NCBI GenBank assembly: GCA_002436505.1
Contig: DJML01000055.1
Location: forward strand, 1-10,710
Direction of reading: 5' to 3'
Length of the DNA stretch: 10,710 nucleotides
DNA from: Bacteroidetes bacterium UBA6491
GTDB lineage: Bacteria; Bacteroidota; Bacteroidia; NS11-12g; UBA9320
Shown: positions 1 to 6,941 of the stretch, one piece after another
How the letters are laid out: each line of letters begins with the position of its first letter
Position numbering within the stretch: position 1 is the stretch's first letter
Notes under the pieces: generated by a model
What the model saw: the letters and a program-made list of their open reading frames with translations, nothing else
Database searches by the model: none
What the model was told of the DNA's origin: nothing
Made by a program: the position numbers and the translations under genes

Positions 1-948
1 AAGATTAATTTCAATTACCTGATCATAATATTTTTCAGGATTATCATAAACCTCCTTGTCTGCCTTTAAATGCTCCGAAACATTATCTGCAAGATCGGCT
101 ATTTCTGATCTGCCGGTCCCTCTAAGGTATTCAGCCATTTTAGGCCCATATGCAAAAACAGATGTTGTTGCTCCGATCTCTGCCCCCATGTTACAGATGG
201 TTCCTTTACCGGTACAGGAGATATTGTCAGCTCCATCACCAAAATATTCGACAATTGCACCTGTTCCGCCTTTTACGGTAAGGATTCCTGCAACTTTAAG
301 TATCACATCCTTGGCACTTGTCCATCCGCTGAGTTTACCTGTTAATTTGATCCCGATGAGTTTTGGGAATTTCAATTCCCAGGCCATGCCAGCCATCACA
401 TCTACGGCATCAGCACCACCGACCCCAATGGCGACCATACCCAATCCTCCGGCATTTGGAGTATGCGAATCAGTTCCGATCATCATACCTCCCGGAAACG
501 CATAATTTTCTAGCACTACCTGATGTATTATACCAGCTCCGGGTTTCCAGAATCCAATGCCATATTTATTTGATACAGACTGGAGGAAATCAAATACCTC
601 ACTGTTAATGTCAAGGGCATTCTTAAGGTCAGTAGCTGCACCTGATTTAGCCTGAATAAGGTGATCACAATGGACAGTAGACGGAACTGCAACTTTTTCA
701 CGGCCGGACTGCATAAATTGAAGAAGGGCCATTTGAGCTGTCGCGTCTTGCATTGCTACTCTGTCAGGAGCAAAGTCAACATAAGCACCACCTCTTGTGT
801 AAGGAGTCTGAGGGAATTCATCCCAAAGGTGATTGTATAGGATTTTCTCTGTGAAGGTAAGTGCTCCACCTTTAAGAGAACGAGCCTTCGCTACGCGTTC
901 TCCCATTCTGCTGTATACTTCGCTTATCAGATCTACATCAAATGCCAT
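1..948 (-). CDS. acn: Aconitate hydratase, N-terminal 316 residues (3' end outside window)
   Basis: Aconitase interconverts citrate and isocitrate in the TCA cycle, using a 4Fe-4S cluster in the cytoplasm. I translated the minus strand from the ATG at 948 and found 316 codons without a stop. Recognisable family motifs, in order: QDATAQ (67-72), VPSTVHCDHL (88-97), WKPGAGIIHQ (134-143), GTDSHTPNAGG (158-168) and CNMGAEIGA (252-260). These match the mitochondrial-type aconitase (about 750 residues), so a little over half of the gene, including the cluster-binding cysteines and the C-terminal swivel domain, lies beyond position 1. The start is firm: MAFDVDLISEVY is a natural N-terminus and lies 21 bases below a strong promoter box. 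The gene is separated from the crotonase gene upstream by 120 bases and appears to be transcribed on its own. The visible sequence shows no damage. Identity as aconitase is close to certain; the exact subfamily is inferred from motifs. Confidence 0.96.
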   Translation of the reverse strand, partial: MAFDVDLISEVYSRMGERVAKARSLKGGALTFTEKILYNHLWDEFPQTPYTRGGAYVDFAPDRVAMQDATAQMALLQFMQSGREKVAVPSTVHCDHLIQAKSGAATDLKNALDINSEVFDFLQSVSNKYGIGFWKPGAGIIHQVVLENYAFPGGMMIGTDSHTPNAGGLGMVAIGVGGADAVDVMAGMAWELKFPKLIGIKLTGKLSGWTSAKDVILKVAGILTVKGGTGAIVEYFGDGADNISCTGKGTICNMGAEIGATTSVFAYGPKMAEYLRGTGRSEIADLADNVSEHLKADKEVYDNPEKYYDQVIEINL

Positions 949-969
949 TTGCGTTATAAATTAGGGTCG

Positions 970-1000
970 CAAAATTAGGCTAAATCGATTTAGAATCAAA
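970..1000 (-). promoter_or_regulatory. Bacteroidota-type promoter of the aconitase gene
   Basis: On the minus strand TTTG (1000-997) is followed by exactly 19 bases and then TAATTTTG (977-970), a full match to the phylum consensus TTTG / TAnnTTTG at the preferred spacing. Transcription should begin about 5-7 bases further on, near 964, leaving a leader of roughly 15 bases before the ATG at 948. This is the best promoter in the window. Confidence 0.8.
980..993. promoter_or_regulatory. 14-bp perfect palindrome in the aconitase promoter spacer (candidate operator)
   Basis: CTAAATCGATTTAG reads the same on both strands and lies entirely between the -33 and -7 elements of the aconitase promoter. 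A dimeric regulator bound there would block the sigma factor. The symmetry is seen directly; the operator role is inference, and no regulator gene is adjacent. Confidence 0.5.
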
Positions 1001-1068
1001 GGTTATCATAGGATACAGAATGGCCATATTTTGATTATTCCGATCCGCCTGAACCAAATAAAAAATCC

Positions 1069-1851
1069 CTATTTACCTTTGAAATCCGGCTTCCGTTTTT
1101 CGTTAAATGCAGTCACACCTTCACGGTAATCTTCTGAATTTCCTGCGATCTCCTGACAATATGCCTCGTAATCCAACATTGTGTCAAGATCCGATACTGT
1201 TGACTTGTTCAGCATTTTTTTCATTAATGCGATAGCCTTTGTCGGGGCTTTTTCATAGTATGATGCAATTTCATCGACAACAGGATCAAGCTCCTCATCG
1301 CTGGCGACTCTGTTGATCATTCCCCATTCGAATGCTTGTTTTGCTGTGACCTTATTGCCCATGGTTGCCATTTCAAATGCCCTGGCTGAAGTTACCACCC
1401 TGGGAAGAAAGAATGAGGATCCTGAATCCAGGACAAGTCCAACATTCACGAATATTTCTATCATGCTTGCTCTCTCCGAAGCAATAATGAAATCACATGC
1501 AAGCGCGATAGAGCAACCGGCACCGGCAGCAACGCCGTTCATTCTGCATATTATCGGTTTGGGCATATTTCTCATTGCACGAATGATCGGATTGTATCTT
1601 TTATGCAAAGAATCACTTAGCGAACGATCCTTAGATCCGGCTATTGCCTTCAGGTCCTGGCCAGAACAGAAGGCTTTCCCGGCTCCGGTAAGAATAATTA
1701 CCCGGACCTCTTCATCCCTTTTTGCTGCTTTCAGTGCATCCTGAAATTCATAGCTCAATGTATCATCGAAAGCGTTGAATACATCTGGTCTGTTAAGCGT
1801 AATGGTGAGCCGGTTCCCAACCTTTTCGTAGCGTAATGTTTTAAAATCCAT
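1069..1851 (-). CDS. Enoyl-CoA hydratase/isomerase (crotonase) family protein, PaaG-like
   Basis: A 260-residue single-domain crotonase acting on acyl-CoA thioesters in the cytoplasm. Visible signatures are the CoA/oxyanion segment GAGKAFCSGQDL near residues 57-68, the second oxyanion segment NGVAAGAGC and the C-terminal DYREGVTAFNEKRKPDFKGK. The C-terminus and the segment YNPIIRAMRNMPKPII strongly recall PaaG, the ring-opening 1,2-epoxyphenylacetyl-CoA isomerase. Neither glutamate of the classical hydratase is in place: GGGCE is GAGCS here, and the QPEI position carries no Glu. The Asp of the PaaG motif GLxPDxGG is kept (GLVLDSGS). Isomerase chemistry is therefore likelier than simple hydration. 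I chose the ATG at 1851 over a TTG at 1857; it overlaps the end of the membrane-protein gene upstream by 11 bases, suggesting translational coupling. No other phenylacetate genes are visible, so the substrate is unknown. Confidence 0.88.
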   Translation of the reverse strand: MDFKTLRYEKVGNRLTITLNRPDVFNAFDDTLSYEFQDALKAAKRDEEVRVIILTGAGKAFCSGQDLKAIAGSKDRSLSDSLHKRYNPIIRAMRNMPKPIICRMNGVAAGAGCSIALACDFIIASERASMIEIFVNVGLVLDSGSSFFLPRVVTSARAFEMATMGNKVTAKQAFEWGMINRVASDEELDPVVDEIASYYEKAPTKAIALMKKMLNKSTVSDLDTMLDYEAYCQEIAGNSEDYREGVTAFNEKRKPDFKGK

Positions 1852-2470
1852 ATGCAAATAAAAATACTGCTGTTGATGTCAGCAAACCTATGCAATATCC
1901 AAGATAAATCTCTCTTTGACTATGCGCTTCTATGGCCAGCCTGCTCCATGCTACTGTCCCTGAAAGAAGGATCACAACTGTAACAGACCATTTGGGTTCG
2001 ATCAAACCGACACCCTCTTTAGCCATAAATAAAAGCAGCACCAGTAAGCCTGACATGGCGAACATGTGAAAACTTATCCTGATCCAGTTCTGCAGAACTC
2101 CGGCCACTACGGAAGAAAGTCCTGCTGCCATTAGGAAAACACCAATTATCATATCAGGGAAAAAGTCTCTGTACGTAAAATAGAGTAAAATATAAACCAC
2201 CCCCATCAGGATCGCTGATGCTTTTCTGTCGCTCTGAGAAATAGAAGCCCATTCCTTAACCGTGAAACGTTTGAACATGAGACCAAGGGTGAGGAGAGGA
2301 ATTATCGTGGTACTAAGGAACAGGATCATCAGAAACCACAAAGCCTGAGAACCAGCCATTCTGCCAAAAGCGACCACGTGGGTACTTGAGACAAACGCGA
2401 GTCCGTAAAAGGTCACAAGGACCGGGTGAGTAATAACTGCTATGAACTGATGTAACCGACTAGTTGCCAA
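1841..2470 (-). CDS. PAP2-superfamily-like integral membrane protein
   Basis: A 209-residue, very hydrophobic protein with about six predicted membrane segments. The C-terminal part resembles the type 2 phosphatidic acid phosphatase fold. SRLAIEAHSQRE (176-187) fits the third PAP2 motif SRxxxxxHxxxD with Glu in place of Asp, and ISFH (132-135) occupies the place of the second motif (PSGH), with its His kept. The first motif is only vaguely represented (SDRK). It could be a lipid or isoprenoid phosphatase with altered motifs or a catalytically inactive relative; the sequence alone does not decide. The start must be TTG at 2470 or much later, because an in-frame TGA lies at 2476-2474 and the first internal Met is about 37 codons in. 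It follows rpoN after 9 bases and overlaps the crotonase gene, so it lies in the middle of an operon. I infer the superfamily from motifs with moderate confidence. Confidence 0.6.
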   Translation of the reverse strand: MATSRLHQFIAVITHPVLVTFYGLAFVSSTHVVAFGRMAGSQALWFLMILFLSTTIIPLLTLGLMFKRFTVKEWASISQSDRKASAILMGVVYILLYFTYRDFFPDMIIGVFLMAAGLSSVVAGVLQNWIRISFHMFAMSGLLVLLLFMAKEGVGLIEPKWSVTVVILLSGTVAWSRLAIEAHSQREIYLGYCIGLLTSTAVFLFAYGF

Positions 2471-2479
2471 GGCTCAATT

Positions 2480-3967
2480 TTACAGTTCTTTTCTGAGTCG
2501 GGCAACAGGAATATTCAATTGCTCCCGATATTTTGCTACAGTCCTTCTCGCAATAGGGTAACCTTTCTCCTTGAGAATATCCATCAATTTGCCGTCAGTA
2601 AGCGGTTTCTTTTTGTCCTCCTTACCGATAGCCTCCTGCAAGATCATTTTAACTTCCTTATTAGAGACTTCTTCTCCTGAATCCGTTTGGATGCCTTCAG
2701 AAAAGAAATGCTTCAGCAGAAAGATGCCAAAATCTGTTTCAACATATTTACTACTTGCCACACGGGAGATGGTCGAAATATCCAGGTTGACCCTTTCAGC
2801 AATATCCTTCAGGATCATTGGCTTAAGACTGGCTTCATCTCCGGTTAAAAAATACTCATGCTGAACGTCCACAATGGCCTGCATGGTTAGCATCAAAGTC
2901 CTTTGTCTTTGCCTGATGGAGTCGATGAACCATTTTGCACTATCGAGTTTCTGCTTGATGAACTGAACAGCGTCTTTTACCTCTTTGTTTGGTTTCTTTG
3001 CTTCATCATAGCCTTTCAGCGTTTCAATATATGCCCTGCTGACTTTTAGTTCAGGCGCATTTCTGCTGTTCAGTGAAACTTCAAGATCTCCGTCTCTTTC
3101 TTTAACAATAAAATCAGGAATAATATATTCGGCTTTAACGGAATCAAGACCAGAAGCTGCAGGTTTTGGGTTTAGTTTGGTGATCAATTCGATGGCTTCT
3201 TTCAGATAATCTTCTTCAACATCCAGTTTCTTGATCAATTGAGAATAGTGTTTTTTCGAAAAATCATCCATAAAGTTGGCAACGATCTCACGAGCCAGCT
3301 TCAAGATTGGGGTTTGTCTTTCCTGAGACTTTCGGTTGATCTGAAGAAGAAGGCATTCCTGAAGTGTACGTGCTCCAATACCAGGCGGATCCTGATCCTG
3401 AATGATCTTCAGAATCTTTTCGAGTTCCTCTTCAGTGGTTCTGATATTAGAAGAGAACAAAAGGTCGTTCACTATTGCTTTTAATGGCCTTCTGATATAA
3501 CCATCATTTTCGATGTTCCCAATCAACTGATCTGCAAGGATTTCCTCTTCAGGTGTGTGAAGAAAAGCGATCACCTGTTCATACAGAAGTTCTCTGAAAG
3601 AGATGTCGCTTGTAATCGGGATCGGCTCACGTTCTTCTTCGGACCCATAATCCGAGCTCATTGGGATCCCTCCCTCAGATTCGTTCAGGTAATCAGTGAT
3701 GTCAAAATCATCCTCTCTGGATGAAGATGTATCATATATATCCTCATCATAATCATCTACAAAACGATCCTCATCATAGCTTTCCTCACGGTCATCACGA
3801 TCGTCACGGTCGTCCTCCTTGCCAGTTTCCAGGGCAGGATTCTCCATCAGCTCCTCTTCAACTTTCTCTTCAAAATTGAGGGTGTTCAATTCCAACAATT
3901 TTATGAATTGTATCTGTTGAGGAGAGAGTTTCTGTAGTAGTTTTTGACTAAGGGTTTGCTTCAACAT
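2480..3967 (-). CDS. rpoN: RNA polymerase sigma-54 factor
   Basis: A 495-residue sigma-54, complete from ATG at 3967 to TAA. Region I (1-49) is Gln/Leu-rich, beginning MLKQTLSQKLLQKLSPQQIQ, and interacts with enhancer-binding AAA+ activators. Region II (about 50-115) is extremely acidic and low in complexity, with DDR repeats. The core-binding domain follows. A helix-turn-helix lies around 384-405 (ILKDIAERVNLDISTISR). The diagnostic RpoN box ARRTVAKYRE is at 473-482 and recognises the -24 promoter element. All parts expected of a working factor are present. It is the first gene of a minus-strand operon with the PAP2-like and crotonase genes, and is divergent from asnS. I see no perfect TAnnTTTG box for it in 3968-4080. 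No enhancer-binding protein or obvious -24/-12 promoter is in the window. Confidence 0.98.
   Translation of the reverse strand: MLKQTLSQKLLQKLSPQQIQFIKLLELNTLNFEEKVEEELMENPALETGKEDDRDDRDDREESYDEDRFVDDYDEDIYDTSSSREDDFDITDYLNESEGGIPMSSDYGSEEEREPIPITSDISFRELLYEQVIAFLHTPEEEILADQLIGNIENDGYIRRPLKAIVNDLLFSSNIRTTEEELEKILKIIQDQDPPGIGARTLQECLLLQINRKSQERQTPILKLAREIVANFMDDFSKKHYSQLIKKLDVEEDYLKEAIELITKLNPKPAASGLDSVKAEYIIPDFIVKERDGDLEVSLNSRNAPELKVSRAYIETLKGYDEAKKPNKEVKDAVQFIKQKLDSAKWFIDSIRQRQRTLMLTMQAIVDVQHEYFLTGDEASLKPMILKDIAERVNLDISTISRVASSKYVETDFGIFLLKHFFSEGIQTDSGEEVSNKEVKMILQEAIGKEDKKKPLTDGKLMDILKEKGYPIARRTVAKYREQLNIPVARLRKEL
3787..3813. repeat. Three imperfect 9-bp tandem repeats inside rpoN
   Basis: The units CACGGTCAT, CACGATCGT and CACGGTCGT lie head to tail and encode the repeated Asp-Asp-Arg of the acidic linker of sigma-54. 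The array keeps the reading frame, and its copy number could vary between strains without breaking the protein. Confidence 0.7.
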
Positions 3968-4107
3968 AACTTTATGGTTCCCAAAAAGTCTGAAACCCTA
4001 ATAACGTAAATGGACTTAATAATTGTACATAAAACCTATAATATTCCTTTATTACAATATATTTACGGCTAATTATAAGGTCACAGCGTACGAAATCCAA
4101 TTCCATC

Positions 4108-4139
4108 ATTGGGGTTAAAACATCTAACCGTTATTTTTG
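4108..4139 (+). promoter_or_regulatory. Probable promoter of asnS
   Basis: ATTG (4108-4111), a 20-base spacer and TATTTTTG (4132-4139) match the phylum consensus TTTG / TAnnTTTG in 11 of 12 bases when the two free positions are ignored or counted as met. Transcription would start near 4145, giving a leader of about 30 bases before the ATG at 4175. The rest of the 207-base gap (3968-4174) holds AT-rich sequence with a nested inverted repeat and no gene. Confidence 0.6.
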
Positions 4140-4174
4140 CCAAATTTATAGAATACTTCCCATAATCAAGTAAC

Positions 4175-5689
4175 ATGTATATCAAAGATTTATCTACAAA
4201 AAAGGATGAATTGGTCACCCTCAAAGGATGGGTCCACAACAAAAGAGAAAGCAAGACCATTGTCTTCATCGTCTTAAGGGACGGTTCAGGAATGTGTCAG
4301 TGCATATTGGCGCAGGAGGACCTTGGAGAATCAATGTTCAGGGAGGTTGCAGCCATGGGCATAGAGAGCTCAGTCGAATTCACCGGCAAAGTTGTAGAAG
4401 ATAAAAGACAGATCGGTGGCTACGAACTGCACGTAAGCAGCGTAAATATTATACAATCCTGCAGTGACTACCCCATCGCAAAGAAGGAACACGGCATTGA
4501 TTTCCTGATGGACAAGCGACATCTGTGGCTGAGAAGTAAAAGACAGTGGGCGATAATGAAGATCCGTAACACAGTGATCTTTGCAATACACCGTTTTTTC
4601 CAGAATGAAGATTTTGTACAGATGGATGCTCCTATTTTCACTGAAAACGCGTGTGAAGGGACAACAGAACTATTTGAAACTGATTTTTTTGGGAAATCGG
4701 CTTATTTGTCGCAGTCGGGCCAGCTTTATGGTGAAGCTATGGCGATGGCAATGGGTAAGATCTATACATTCGGCCCTACGTTCAGAAGCGAGAAATCGAA
4801 AACAAGACGTCATTTGGCTGAATTCTGGATGATAGAGCCTGAAATGGCATTTTATGACATCTTTGACAACATGGACCTCATTGAAAGGTTCTTACGTTAT
4901 GTAGTGAACGAAGTTCTTGAAAACTGCAGTGCTGAACTGGAGATACTTGAGCGAGACACTACAATGCTTCAGAACATAGCCAGGCCATTCCCGCGAATGA
5001 CCTACGACCAGGCGGTGAGGATCATTAAAGGAGAAGAAAAAGTGAACGGGATGACCACTCTTGAAACGCTTGAGGAAGATCTTAAAAAAACCCGTGAAGG
5101 AATATCAATGCTGGAGAAAGACATTGAAGAGCGGGAAGGCATCATTTCAGCCGGAGGAATAAAAAAGGGTCAGGTGGCATTCCACCAGAGTAAGATAGAC
5201 CAGGCTAAACAAGAGATCAAGCAACTCCAGGAGGATGAAAGAAACATCCCTCAATGGCTTGAATCCGCTAAAAATTTCGAATATGGCAATGACTTCGGTG
5301 GTTCGGACGAAACCGTGCTGACACGGATGTTTGATGTACCTGTAATGGTCTATGACTGGCCACATGCCGTCAAAGCATTTTACCTGAAACGCAACCCTGA
5401 TGACGATCGTTTTGCTCGTGGCGTAGATGTTCTTGCTCCGGAAGGATATGGTGAGATCGTCGGCGGAGGAGAAAGAGAAACGAACGAGGAATTGTTAAGG
5501 TCGAAAATCATTGAACATCAGCTTCCAATGCATGAATTTGAGTGGTACCTGGATCTGAGAAAATATGGTTCTGTTCCTCATGCAGGATTCGGCCTTGGGC
5601 TCGAACGATTCATAACATGGATATGCAAGTTGTCACACCTGCGGGAAGCCATTCCGTTCCCACGTATGATGGGACGATTAGCTCCCTGA
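4175..5689 (+). CDS. asnS: Asparaginyl-tRNA synthetase
   Basis: Class IIb synthetase that charges tRNA-Asn in the cytoplasm; 504 residues against about 466 in E. coli. The OB-fold anticodon-binding domain fills roughly residues 1-105 (VTLKGWVHNKRESK). The catalytic core carries class II motif 2 (FRSEKSKTRRHLAEFWMIEPE, from 203) and motif 3 (GFGLGLERF, 471-479). The run VDVLAPEGYGEIVGGGERE distinguishes AsnRS from AspRS. About 65-80 extra residues (roughly 287-366) are inserted into the core between YDQAVRIIKG and the YGNDFGG segment. They are rich in Glu, Lys and Leu and look like a helical hairpin or coiled coil. I believe similar insertions occur in other Bacteroidota AsnRS, but I cannot check this. 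The gene stands alone, divergent from rpoN and convergent with folA (5 bases between stops). Confidence 0.98.
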   Translation: MYIKDLSTKKDELVTLKGWVHNKRESKTIVFIVLRDGSGMCQCILAQEDLGESMFREVAAMGIESSVEFTGKVVEDKRQIGGYELHVSSVNIIQSCSDYPIAKKEHGIDFLMDKRHLWLRSKRQWAIMKIRNTVIFAIHRFFQNEDFVQMDAPIFTENACEGTTELFETDFFGKSAYLSQSGQLYGEAMAMAMGKIYTFGPTFRSEKSKTRRHLAEFWMIEPEMAFYDIFDNMDLIERFLRYVVNEVLENCSAELEILERDTTMLQNIARPFPRMTYDQAVRIIKGEEKVNGMTTLETLEEDLKKTREGISMLEKDIEEREGIISAGGIKKGQVAFHQSKIDQAKQEIKQLQEDERNIPQWLESAKNFEYGNDFGGSDETVLTRMFDVPVMVYDWPHAVKAFYLKRNPDDDRFARGVDVLAPEGYGEIVGGGERETNEELLRSKIIEHQLPMHEFEWYLDLRKYGSVPHAGFGLGLERFITWICKLSHLREAIPFPRMMGRLAP

Positions 5690-5694
5690 TCAAC

Positions 5695-6183
5695 TTATAT
5701 CCTTTCGTATAATTTAAAGGTGAAATCGTATTCGTTTCGATCGTCTGCCTCGTGATGAAATTCGTCGATCACCTTGAACAGGCTGGTATCAAACGGAGGG
5801 AAAAATACTTCCGCTTCAGGAAATGCAGCATTGACATAGGATATGTACAATCGGTCAGCATCTTTCAGGGACTGTTTATATATCTCACCTCCACCAATCA
5901 CGAATATCTCTTCATCCCCTTTGTTATAGTGTTCCAGTGCATCATTCAGGCTATTATAAACAATCACATCTTCCGGATGAAAATCCTTGTTTCTGGTAAT
6001 TACTACATTCGTTCTGTTTTTTAGTGCACTACCAAGTGATTCGTAACTCTTTCTGCCCATTATCACGACATGATTCATGGTCTTATCCATAAAAAGTTTC
6101 ATATCGTCCCTCAGGCGCCACATTAGTTCGTTATTCGCTCCGATCTCATTGTTCTTCCCTATTGCTGCAATAAGTGATATCAT
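5695..6183 (-). CDS. folA: Dihydrofolate reductase
   Basis: Reduces dihydrofolate to tetrahydrofolate with NADPH, supporting thymidylate and purine synthesis in the cytoplasm. At 162 residues it has the usual chromosomal length. The N-terminus MISLIAAIGKNNEIG is the family start. The segment ELMWRLRDDMKLF contains the catalytic Asp that binds the pteridine. VVIMGRKSYES and NVVITRNKDF form the NADPH-binding part, and VIGGGEIYKQSL is the conserved Gly-Gly loop. No thyA is adjacent. The gene converges on asnS with no visible terminator between them and is divergent from the esterase gene across 80 bases. A perfect -7 type box lies only 4 bases above its ATG. There is no sign of the short plasmid-type (R67) or other resistance variants. 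Confidence 0.97.
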   Translation of the reverse strand: MISLIAAIGKNNEIGANNELMWRLRDDMKLFMDKTMNHVVIMGRKSYESLGSALKNRTNVVITRNKDFHPEDVIVYNSLNDALEHYNKGDEEIFVIGGGEIYKQSLKDADRLYISYVNAAFPEAEVFFPPFDTSLFKVIDEFHHEADDRNEYDFTFKLYERI

Positions 6184-6187
6184 GTTA

Positions 6188-6195
6188 CAAAATTA
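6188..6195 (-). promoter_or_regulatory. Possible -7 box (TAATTTTG) immediately above folA
   Basis: On the minus strand TAATTTTG ends 4 bases before the folA ATG. If used, transcription would start at or just inside the start codon, giving a leaderless message. No TTTG lies at the expected 19-21 bases upstream; the nearest TTG is 24 bases away. The match may therefore be chance in AT-rich sequence. Confidence 0.3.
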
Positions 6196-6263
6196 TCCTT
6201 TTTTAGGGACGAGAACTTGCAATAAGCCGTCACGTTAAATATTAATAAAATAAATTCGTCTGA

Positions 6264-6941
6264 ATGAAAACAGCATCTGATCATATAACCGTTGAACGTA
6301 CTGCGAGATATTTCACTTTAGGAAGGATAAACAGCGACACCAGGTCCGTCACCTATGTCCTTCACGGTTATGGACACCATCCTGGTACATTCATCGAATG
6401 GTTCAGACCTGTTGCTTCAGATAATCATGCAGTTATTGCGCCAGAAGGTCTTAGCAGATTTTATAATGAAGGGATCAGAGGCAAAGTTGGAGCAAGCTGG
6501 ATGACAAGTGACGACCGCGAGAATGAGATTTTTGACTACCAGAATTACCTTAACAGGCTCCATACCCGTATAGTGGAGCAAGCAGGCACACACACGGAAT
6601 TTCAGCTCATTGGTTTTTCTCAGGGAGCGGCCACAGCATGCAGGTGGTTAGCCGGAGGCGGATTTATTCCTGCTCGTTTGGTGTTGTGGGCCGGAATGTT
6701 CCCCCCCGACCTTGGCCATGGATCTGACCACTCATTCCCAAAACATATGAAAATCATACAGGTCCTTTCAGAGAAAGATCCCTTTTTTGAGAAAGGGATG
6801 CTCCAGAATCAAAAAAAATATCTTAATGATCTGGGCGTAGAAAGTGAACTCTTTTCCTATGACAAAGGACATAAGGTATATGAAGACGTTCTAAAGGATC
6901 TTTACAATCAATATGTGCCCTGGCGATCAGACCTCTTTTAA
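6264..6941 (+). CDS. Alpha/beta hydrolase, phospholipase/carboxylesterase (Abhydrolase_2) family
   Basis: A 225-residue cytoplasmic serine hydrolase with no signal peptide or membrane segment. The oxyanion-hole motif LHGYG is at 33-37. The nucleophile elbow GFSQG places the catalytic Ser at 119. SEKDPFF gives the acid Asp172, and GHKVYED gives His203. Order, spacing and length fit the carboxylesterase/acyl-protein thioesterase family, which cleaves short acyl esters or lysophospholipids; the true substrate cannot be read from sequence. The ATG at 6264 is the natural start and no Shine-Dalgarno is evident. TAAATTCG at 6251-6258 matches the -7 consensus in 7 of 8 positions, but has no partner upstream. 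The stop lies inside the last codons of nadC on the other strand, an end-to-end overlap of 15 bases. Confidence 0.9.
   Translation: MKTASDHITVERTARYFTLGRINSDTRSVTYVLHGYGHHPGTFIEWFRPVASDNHAVIAPEGLSRFYNEGIRGKVGASWMTSDDRENEIFDYQNYLNRLHTRIVEQAGTHTEFQLIGFSQGAATACRWLAGGGFIPARLVLWAGMFPPDLGHGSDHSFPKHMKIIQVLSEKDPFFEKGMLQNQKKYLNDLGVESELFSYDKGHKVYEDVLKDLYNQYVPWRSDLF

Noticed and set aside
1313..1744. Open frame of 143 codons on the plus strand inside the crotonase gene
   Set aside because: It is fully antisense to a clear crotonase, has no recognisable motif, and arises from the codon pattern of the opposite strand. The same applies to the plus-strand frames at 56-505 inside aconitase and 2571-2864 inside rpoN.
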